This document shows, one piece after another, positions 40,569-47,335 of a stretch of DNA of 47,335 nt. The DNA is from Chloroflexota bacterium (GTDB taxonomy: Bacteria > Chloroflexota > UBA6077 > SHYK01), in contig SHYK01000008.1 of assembly GCA_009692845.1 (NCBI GenBank), positions 1-47,335 of the forward strand. Direction: 5' to 3'. Below the pieces are notes generated by a model that was not told the origin of the DNA, did not search any database, and saw only the letters and a program-made list of their open reading frames with translations. Position numbers and translations under genes: made by a program. Position 1 is the first letter of the stretch. Every line of letters begins with the position of its first letter.

Positions 40569-41060
40569 ATGGACCTCACGGTCGCCGCCTTTTTGGCGAT
40601 CGCCCTTAGCTTGATAGTGTTCATCCTGCTCGGCGTGTGGCTGGTCGCGCCGCGGCTGCGGGTTGTGGGCAGAGCTGAAGCGCTGACCGCGTTGCTTTGG
40701 ATCCACGCATTTCGACACATCGCGCTGCAGGCGTACTCGGCCCAGGCAGTAGGCTCATCCGTTTCGGCCGGTTTGCGCGATAAGATCGTCTATGGGGACG
40801 TCCTCGGAATGGTCCTCGCTGTCGGAGCGATCGCGGCCTTGCGGTACCGAGCGCCCCTTTCGGTCGCGCTCGTGTGGCTGTTCGTCGCTGAGACCATCGT
40901 CGACTTTAGCAATGCGATGATGGGCGGGATCAGCGAAAAACTCTTCGCCGAAGCTCAAGGCCTCACGTGGCTGATTCTCACGTTTTATGTTCCACTCTTG
41001 TGCGTGTCGCTGGGGATGATCATCTGGCAACTCGTGACCAGGCACCGCGAGCCGTGGTAG
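40569..41060 (+). CDS. Integral membrane protein of unknown function
   Basis: A 163-residue protein with about five transmembrane helices: FLAIALSLIVFILLGVWLVAP, LTALLWIHAFRHIALQAYS, VYGDVLGMVLAVGAIAAL, LSVALVWLFVAETIVDF and LTWLILTFYVPLLCVSLGMIIW. Polar residues inside helices (HAFRHIAL, ETIVDFSNAM) could bind a ligand or cofactor. AAAGGA precedes ATG 40569. No family is known to me. It lies 116 bases before ilvC and could share its transcript, though no functional link is evident. Confidence 0.75.
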   Translation: MDLTVAAFLAIALSLIVFILLGVWLVAPRLRVVGRAEALTALLWIHAFRHIALQAYSAQAVGSSVSAGLRDKIVYGDVLGMVLAVGAIAALRYRAPLSVALVWLFVAETIVDFSNAMMGGISEKLFAEAQGLTWLILTFYVPLLCVSLGMIIWQLVTRHREPW

Positions 41061-41089
41061 CCCCGAATGATACCGGTCTCCTAATTTAG

Positions 41090-42658
<1,569 letters not shown>

Positions 42659-42792
42659 TGGCTATGCTTCCGCTCGGACCACGATAGCCAGCGGTTAGCC
42701 CGCGCAGATCAAGCCCAAGCGCTTCGTCCGGCGGTGAGAGCTTTCGGTTTAGAAATGCAGGATTCGCGCGAACTTCACTAACTCACGACGCG

Positions 42793-42824
42793 ACTGCTTC
42801 ACGCCGGAAACCGGCGGAAGCAGT
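42793..42824. terminator. Hairpin between ilvC and the cupin gene
   Basis: ACTGCTTC-A-CGCCGG and CCGGCG-GAAGCAGT form a 14-bp stem with one bulged base and an AAA loop. It lies in the 201-base gap between convergent ilvC and the cupin gene. No T-run follows, so its role as terminator is likely but not certain. Confidence 0.5.
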
Positions 42825-42859
42825 TGCGAGCCGCGGCCAGTTTATTTAGTGATCGGGAC

Positions 42860-44005
42860 TTAGTCCTGTTTGAGCCACGCCGGGTCCCACTCGTAGTTGG
42901 GGTTGGTGTAGGCCTCCTCAGGCATCAACGAGGTCAGGCCGTTCTTGGCCAGCTCTCCCTCGAATATCTGGCGGATGGACGGGTCCAGCGCGGTGAGCGG
43001 GAGCATGCGCTGGGGGTCGGCGTCCGGGTTGGCGCCCGGGCGAGGGGCTCGGATGCGGAGCTGACGGTTTTCGACCGCCCCGGTGTTCATGTGGAGGTGG
43101 TACCAATGGTAAGGCGGAACGAAAATCGCCCCTTCCTGCCAGGGGGCCACGACGGGCTCGCCGCCTTCGGGCCACATGACGACGACTCCCTGGGCTTCCT
43201 GGATTCCGACGATCGTCGTGCCGGCCGCGTGGCGATGGGCATTTCGGAAGCGCTGCGAGGGCAAGACCATCAACTCCGTGCTGAAGGCGCAGTCGGGGAA
43301 CCAGATGCCCGCGTGATAGGAGAGGCGTCCCGGTGTCGTATCCGCGTCCAGCTTGTCAAAAATGGTCAGATCGGGGAAGAAATTGGAATACCAGCGAACC
43401 CGGTCCCCCTGCGCAACCGCCCGAGCCTCCGCCGAATAGAAGCCTTTTCCGTCCTCTTCTTTGTACAGCTCGGTCGGATTGATCAGCGGATTGTTGAAGA
43501 TGTAGTCCGTATTCCGATTGGAGTGGAGCGCCAACGGCATCAGGTTGACGTGGAGAGTGAGGACTGGCTGGTCGCCCCGGGTGTTGCTTAACTGGTAGTG
43601 GTGGTTGGTGGGAATGCGGAAGTAGCTGTGCTTCTGGAACTCGAAGCTGACTTTGGGATGCCCCTCCGCCCAGACGGTGGCGATGCCCTGGCCATCCAGA
43701 ACGTAGATGAGCTCTTCGAGCGCGATGTGGAAGGGTGGGATCGACTCGCCGGGGGGAACCTCCAGAACGTAGATCTGCTCGACGCTCTTGTGGCCTTCCA
43801 GGTTCACGATGGCCGCAGGGCAGCCGCGGAGGTCCCAAAACGCCCGCTCCAATTGACGGGCGTCCTGCACGTAGTAGCCACCATGGATGGGAACATCCTG
43901 GCTCAGCAACCACTTGGTATATGCCGTGCTCGACCCGCGGTGATCGTACTCGACCCCCTCACCGTGGGCAGCTGTGGGGTTCGCCGCTCGGATGGACTGA
44001 GCCAT
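42860..44005 (-). CDS. Two-domain cupin protein
   Basis: A 381-residue bicupin. The first cupin (about 60-165) has PPGESIPPFHIALEELIYVLDGQG and PTNHHYQLSN with typical metal-binding His/Glu. The second (about 235-335) has PSQRFRNAHRHAAGTTIVGI and VPPYHWYHLHMNTG. A linker region contains LYKEEDGKGFYSAEARAVAQG. The structure resembles bacterial gentisate or homogentisate-like dioxygenases, but the substrate is not evident. TTTTAGATG and GAGGAGAG lie upstream of ATG 44005. Divergent from the repeat cluster at 44030. Confidence 0.85.
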   Translation of the reverse strand: MAQSIRAANPTAAHGEGVEYDHRGSSTAYTKWLLSQDVPIHGGYYVQDARQLERAFWDLRGCPAAIVNLEGHKSVEQIYVLEVPPGESIPPFHIALEELIYVLDGQGIATVWAEGHPKVSFEFQKHSYFRIPTNHHYQLSNTRGDQPVLTLHVNLMPLALHSNRNTDYIFNNPLINPTELYKEEDGKGFYSAEARAVAQGDRVRWYSNFFPDLTIFDKLDADTTPGRLSYHAGIWFPDCAFSTELMVLPSQRFRNAHRHAAGTTIVGIQEAQGVVVMWPEGGEPVVAPWQEGAIFVPPYHWYHLHMNTGAVENRQLRIRAPRPGANPDADPQRMLPLTALDPSIRQIFEGELAKNGLTSLMPEEAYTNPNYEWDPAWLKQD

Positions 44006-44029
44006 TTCACTCTCCTCGTTTTTAGATGA

Positions 44030-44063
44030 CTTTAGCGGGGTTTGGGGCAGAGCCCCAAGTTCA
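44030..44063 (+). repeat. 34-bp dispersed repeat, copy 1
   Basis: CTTTAGCGGGGTTTGGGGCA then GAGCCCCAAGTTCA. The core TTGGGGC-AGA-GCCCCAA is a perfect hairpin. A second copy follows with a 51-base period, and a diverged third lies at 45213. Confidence 0.8.
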
Positions 44064-44080
44064 CTCGGAGCGGAGCGACA

Positions 44081-44114
44081 CTTTAGCGGGGTTTGGGGCA
44101 GAGCCCCAAGTTCA
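44081..44114 (+). repeat. 34-bp dispersed repeat, copy 2
   Basis: Identical to copy 1 over 34 bases, 51 bases downstream. The bases between copies (CTCGGAGCGGAGCGACA) recur in inverted form after copy 2 (CGTCGCTCCGC), suggesting a compound palindromic element. Confidence 0.8.
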
Positions 44115-44434
44115 GCGGCGTCTCGCGTCGCTCCGCGGGTACCCCATTGTAGGCTCAGCGCAACGTGGCCGCTCGGCTAGCGGTGACAGTCGTGCGGATT
44201 GGCGGGGGAACGCTGGCTGCTAGCGGTGAAAAGCCTGGCTCTCCTCCACGGAATGGGCCGTGTCGCTCATGGGGATGGTTCGACCGAGCGCCTGCCAGGC
44301 GGCCGGAGTTGATCGGCCATGTCGCCAATTCGAGCGGCGCGGTGCCCCCGAAGTGAGCCAGAGGCCGAGGGGGATCCCCGGCAGCTTCAGGCCCCCCTTG
44401 CCGACGCCGCCGTGCATCTCAGCGTCGAACCTTC
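44115..44434. other. Noncoding stretch before the ArsR gene
   Basis: About 320 bases follow repeat copy 2. It contains only short open frames on either strand with no recognisable domain and no tRNA fold. It may hold the remnant of a lost gene. Confidence 0.4.
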
Positions 44435-44459
44435 TATAGTGAACCTTATGGTTCAGTAT
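44435..44459 (+). promoter_or_regulatory. ArsR-type operator over the start codon, with -10 box
   Basis: TATAGT (44435-44440) is a -10 candidate. TGAACC (44440-44445) and GGTTCA (44450-44455) are perfect inverted arms around TTAT, and the flanks ATAG/GTAT extend the palindrome with one mismatch. The ATG (44448-44450) lies in the centre. Transcription would begin about at the ATG, so the mRNA may be leaderless. Repressor binding here would shut off the pair. Confidence 0.65.
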
Positions 44460-44756
44460 ATAACCACCCCCGACCGCGCTTTCGCAGCCCTCGCCGACCC
44501 GACCCGCCGCGCCGTCCTCGAACGGCTCGGCTCCGGCAGCGCCACGATAAGCGAACTCGCCGAGCCCTTCAGCATGTCGCTAACCGGCATGAAGAAGCAC
44601 GTCCATTTGCTCGAGGAGGCGCAGTTCGTGACGACGGAGAAGGTCGGCCGGGTCCGCAGGTGCAGGCTCGCGCCCTACGCCTTCGAGGGCATTAGCACGT
44701 GGCTGCAGCGGCTCGACCGCTTCGCGCGGGTCGTCGAACGCACGAAAGGAGACTGA
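44448..44756 (+). CDS. ArsR-family winged-helix repressor
   Basis: A 102-residue regulator. The helix-turn-helix is ADPTRRAVLERLGSGSATISELAEPFSMSLTGMKKHVHLLEEAQFVTTEKVGRVRRCRLAP. It lacks the CxC metal site of arsenic sensors, fitting the subgroup that is paired with SRPBCC genes. ATG 44448 starts MVQYITTPDRAFAAL; the longer frame to 44319 has no homology and would disrupt the operator. Its stop overlaps the next start by one base (TGATG), so it is coupled to the AHSA1-type gene. Confidence 0.9.
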   Translation: MVQYITTPDRAFAALADPTRRAVLERLGSGSATISELAEPFSMSLTGMKKHVHLLEEAQFVTTEKVGRVRRCRLAPYAFEGISTWLQRLDRFARVVERTKGD

Positions 44757-45190
44757 TGAACACCACCACCGTCAGCACCCCGAACGAGCTTGAGATCCGC
44801 ATCGAGCGGATCTTCGACGCACCCCGCGCGCACGTCTTTTCGGTCTGGACCGACCCGAAGCTGATCCCGGAATGGTGGGGCGACGGCACGGTCGTCGAGG
44901 AGATGGACCTCCGTCCCGGCGGCACGTATCGCTTCCGCACCGCCTTCGGCGTCGTCGAGGGCGAGTTCCGCGAAGTCCACGCGCCCACCCGGCTCGTGCA
45001 GACGTTCCAAAACCACCTGCAGACCCTCGAGTTCGAAGATCTGGGTGACCGGACGAAGCTGACCCAGACGCTGCGCTTCGCTACGACTGAGGAGCGCGAT
45101 ACGACGATGCAGTACGGCGTCGAGGAAGGAGCGAATACCGGCTTCGCGCGCGTGGACGCGCTTCTGCAACGACTACCGCTCGACGCGTGA
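44756..45190 (+). CDS. AHSA1/SRPBCC-domain protein
   Basis: A 144-residue SRPBCC protein of the AHSA1 group. The opening LEIRIERIFDAPRAHVFSVWTDPKLIPEWWG is typical, followed by MDLRPGGTYRFRT, VEGEFREVHAPTRLVQTF and the C-terminal long helix (GVEEGANTGFARVDALLQRL). It begins at the ATG that overlaps the ArsR stop. ArsR plus AHSA1 pairs are common in soil bacteria and often respond to organic or detergent-like ligands; the ligand here is not known. Confidence 0.9.
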   Translation: MNTTTVSTPNELEIRIERIFDAPRAHVFSVWTDPKLIPEWWGDGTVVEEMDLRPGGTYRFRTAFGVVEGEFREVHAPTRLVQTFQNHLQTLEFEDLGDRTKLTQTLRFATTEERDTTMQYGVEEGANTGFARVDALLQRLPLDA

Positions 45191-45212
45191 TTCGGCGCCC
45201 GAGCGGGGCGAG

Positions 45213-45246
45213 CTTTAGCAGGGTCTGGGGCAGAGTCCCAAATTCA
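45213..45246 (+). repeat. 34-bp dispersed repeat, copy 3 (diverged)
   Basis: CTTTAGCAGGGTCTGGGGCA then GAGTCCCAAATTCA: four mismatches to copies 1 and 2. It lies in the 105-base gap between the AHSA1 gene and the next gene, as the two others lie before the ArsR gene. The hairpin is weakened by one mismatch. Confidence 0.75.
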
Positions 45247-45295
45247 ATAGGACCTTCGCAATGCTGAAACGAAACTCACAGAGGAGGGTAAGCCC

Positions 45296-45724
45296 ATGAG
45301 TAGAACCAGCGATAAGGCCAGCGGATTCACGGCTGAAGAGCGAGCCGCGATGAAGGAGCGCGCCAAAGAGCTAAAGGCGGCCGTGAACAGGGCGGACGGA
45401 GAAAAGGACCTGTTGGCGAAGATCGCCGAGATGCCGGAACCCGATCGCGCCATGGCTGAACGGATCCACGCCATCGTCAAAGCCAGCGCGCCCGACCTCT
45501 CGCCGAGAACCTGGTACGGGATGCCCGCCTACTCCTGGGACGGCGAAGTGGTCTGCTTCTTCCAGAGCGCGGAGAAGTTCAAGTCGAGGTACGCGACGTT
45601 CGGCTTCAGCGACAAGGCGAACCTCGACGAAGGCGCCATATGGGCGACGTCATTCGCGCTGAGGGAGTTGACTGCCACTGAAGAGGCAAGGCTCGGGGCG
45701 CTCGTGAAGAAAGCCGTGAGCTGA
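45296..45724 (+). CDS. DUF1801 / YdhG-like protein
   Basis: A 142-residue protein. Its C-terminal part has the features of the YdhG/DUF1801 fold: [52 protein letters not shown] and [21 protein letters not shown]. Family members have been compared to frataxin-like iron chaperones, but evidence is limited. The N-terminal half is a charged helix ([32 protein letters not shown]). GAGGAGGG precedes ATG 45296. It may belong with the SRPBCC gene upstream, because DUF1801 and AHSA1 genes are frequent neighbours. Confidence 0.85.
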   Translation: MSRTSDKASGFTAEERAAMKERAKELKAAVNRADGEKDLLAKIAEMPEPDRAMAERIHAIVKASAPDLSPRTWYGMPAYSWDGEVVCFFQSAEKFKSRYATFGFSDKANLDEGAIWATSFALRELTATEEARLGALVKKAVS

Positions 45725-45842
45725 TCCCAGCGTGTGTGGTCGCTCCCTGGTGGCAGGCTTCAGAGTCCGGGGCTGGTGGGACTGGTGATGCGGGTGCCCG
45801 ATTCGGCCGGACTCGTTCACCGGGCGAGGTGCATGGGAATGA

Positions 45843-47315
45843 TCATCTCGGGGTCGCAGCGATCGCTGGCGTCGACTCGCTCGAGGCGGGTCTGACCAGG
45901 ACCTCTTTGTTCATCCACCGCCCGCGCAGGAAATAGACGAAGACCAGCAAAAAACGCACCGTCGCGGCGACCGCGATCGCCACCGGCACGCCCAGCACGC
46001 CGATGGCCCACGGCCCGGAGTAGGCCACCTGGAGCCCCAGCACCTGCCAGTGCACTGCGCCCGACAGCAGGATCGCCAGGGGCTGCTGCACCAGCCACAG
46101 GCTGACCAGGCCGGTCAGCATCGGAATCATCGTATCGCCGGCGGTGTTGATCGTTGAAACCAGGACGTTCGAAACGCCGAAAAACATGATCCCCAGCACG
46201 GCGACCCGCAGCCACACTGCGCCCAGCTCTATAACCTGTGCATCGCGAGTGAAGGCAAAGATGAACGCCTCCGGAATCAGGAAGACCAGGAGGCAAATCG
46301 CGGCCTGGAGGCTCCCCACGCAAGCGAGTGCCCACCACACTGTCGCCTTCGCGCGGTCCGGCTTCCGCGCGCCCAGGTTCTGACCCACGATGACCCCGCT
46401 CGCTTGAGCCAGGCTCTGACCGCCAAAGCTCGTGAGCTGCTGCAGCCGCTGGGTAACCGAGTAGACGGCGAGCGCCGGCGCACCGAACGGCGCGATGAAT
46501 CCGATGACCACCAAACCGCTGAACGAGGCCTGCGCTCCCGTGACCGCGCTCGGGACGCCGATTTGCAGCTGCCGCAAGGCGAGCCGGCCATCAATCTTCA
46601 GGCCCTCGAATTTGAGGTGCAGCCGTGATGAACCCGCCAGCAACGCTCGGAAATTGATATAAGCGCCGATTCCATGCCCAAGGCCATATGCTAATGCGCC
46701 GCCCGCGATTCCCATGGCTGGAATTGGTCCAAAGCCGAATAGCAGCGGTGGGGTCAGCGCGATGTGCACGATTCGCCCCACCAGCTGCGCCCGCATCGGG
46801 GTGAAGCTGTCCCCACCGGAGGTGAGCAACGAGCCGCTCACCAGGTTCGCCCCGAACAGGATCGAGGCCGCGAACCGCATCCGCTGATAGGCGAGACCCT
46901 CAGCGGATAGCGCGTCGGCGACTCCGAGTGCCTGCCAGAGCAAGTCAGCACCCAGGATGCCGAGGCTCATGATGACGACAGTGACGCCGGTGTTGATGAG
47001 CAAACTCTGGTAGGCGACATGGTTCGCCTGCTCCATGTCCCCAGCGCCGACCGCCCGGGAGACCATCGCCCGCGCTGAGGTGTCCAACCCGGTTCGGAAA
47101 GTGTTGAGGAAATTGATGAAGGCGCCGCCCACGCCCACGCTCGCCATGGCCGTTGGACCGAGGAATCCCGCCCAGAACGTGTCGGAGACCTCGTCGATCG
47201 CGCTGGCCGCGCCAGCCACGATCTGCGGCCACCCGAGGAACCAGAGGTTGTTCGGGATGCTACCGCTGGTCAGGTCCCTGGTCGCGTATTCGGACGAACG
47301 CCGGCCTCGGGCCAA
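45843..47315 (-). CDS. MATE-family multidrug/toxin efflux transporter
   Basis: A 490-residue protein with 12 membrane helices in two homologous halves. The first half has MASVGVGGAFINFLNTFRTGLDTSARAMVSRAVGAGD, and the second has FSGLVVIGFIAPFGAPALAVYSVTQRL and GQSLAQASGVIVGQNLGARKPDRA, the conserved MATE pattern. Cation (Na+ or H+) driven export of toxic organic compounds is the usual role. It begins at TTG 47315 with GAGG seven bases upstream. The gene is complete within the window. Confidence 0.92.
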   Translation of the reverse strand: MARGRRSSEYATRDLTSGSIPNNLWFLGWPQIVAGAASAIDEVSDTFWAGFLGPTAMASVGVGGAFINFLNTFRTGLDTSARAMVSRAVGAGDMEQANHVAYQSLLINTGVTVVIMSLGILGADLLWQALGVADALSAEGLAYQRMRFAASILFGANLVSGSLLTSGGDSFTPMRAQLVGRIVHIALTPPLLFGFGPIPAMGIAGGALAYGLGHGIGAYINFRALLAGSSRLHLKFEGLKIDGRLALRQLQIGVPSAVTGAQASFSGLVVIGFIAPFGAPALAVYSVTQRLQQLTSFGGQSLAQASGVIVGQNLGARKPDRAKATVWWALACVGSLQAAICLLVFLIPEAFIFAFTRDAQVIELGAVWLRVAVLGIMFFGVSNVLVSTINTAGDTMIPMLTGLVSLWLVQQPLAILLSGAVHWQVLGLQVAYSGPWAIGVLGVPVAIAVAATVRFLLVFVYFLRGRWMNKEVLVRPASSESTPAIAATPR

Positions 47316-47335
47316 GTGTTACCTCGTGGAGGGGA

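Noticed and set aside
44030-44114. CRISPR array
   Set aside because: Only two adjacent copies with a single 17-base spacer, and a third diverged copy 1.1 kb away; no cas genes. The unit is a hairpin repeat.

Overview
The window is high-GC bacterial DNA from a single chromosome-like neighbourhood: no rRNA, tRNA, CRISPR array, phage block or intact insertion sequence was recognised. The gene set (class III cyclases, TPR regulator remnants, F420-type enzymes, a secreted beta-sandwich family, many TTG/GTG starts preceded by good Shine-Dalgarno sequences) suggests a Chloroflexota bacterium, perhaps near Thermomicrobia/Sphaerobacter. That placement is an inference from protein style, not a measured phylogeny.

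Layout. 1-5 kb: the end of a HAD phosphatase, a YefM/YoeB toxin-antitoxin pair with a TTGTAC operator, an ArsC/Spx-like protein, a broken F420 nitroreductase abutting an inverted stub of an F420:NADPH reductase, then a leftward LysM-C39 surface protein and small genes. 5-10.5 kb: cold shock protein, winged-helix regulator, double universal stress protein, a YCII-type gene with an internal stop, DNA polymerase IV, and an ATP-dependent DNA ligase and an APH-type kinase that have both lost their 3' ends at one junction. 10.5-19.5 kb is a metal-handling region: CDF transporter, ChrA, a leftward four-gene membrane/thiol cluster (CcdA type), and a divergent copper operon (CsoR, CopA with an external cupredoxin domain, YHS protein, His/Cys-rich protein). 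19.5-30 kb: threonine aldolase, methyltransferase, FAD enzyme, orphan XRE antitoxin, MOSC protein, cyclase, two MFS transporters and two decayed genes. 30-37 kb: frameshifted DoxX, an XRE regulator directly joined to ftsH, and a glycosyltransferase with an alpha/alpha-toroid partner. 37-47 kb: secreted amidase, a decayed island with TA and TPR remnants, ilvC, a two-cupin protein, an ArsR/SRPBCC pair flanked by 34-bp repeats, and a MATE exporter.

How genes work together. The best functional unit is the copper operon: CsoR probably represses from an operator just upstream, CopA exports Cu(I), its cupredoxin tail could receive copper outside the membrane, and the YHS and His/Cys-rich proteins could buffer it inside. 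The divergent CcdA/CopD-like cluster fits envelope thiol and copper homeostasis.

The most striking genome-scale signal is decay. About a dozen loci are frameshifted, stop-interrupted or truncated, and at three places two convergent genes appear joined after loss of their 3' ends. Either this lineage is losing accessory genes by deletion between convergent pairs, or the assembly contains indel and junction errors; read mapping would separate the two.
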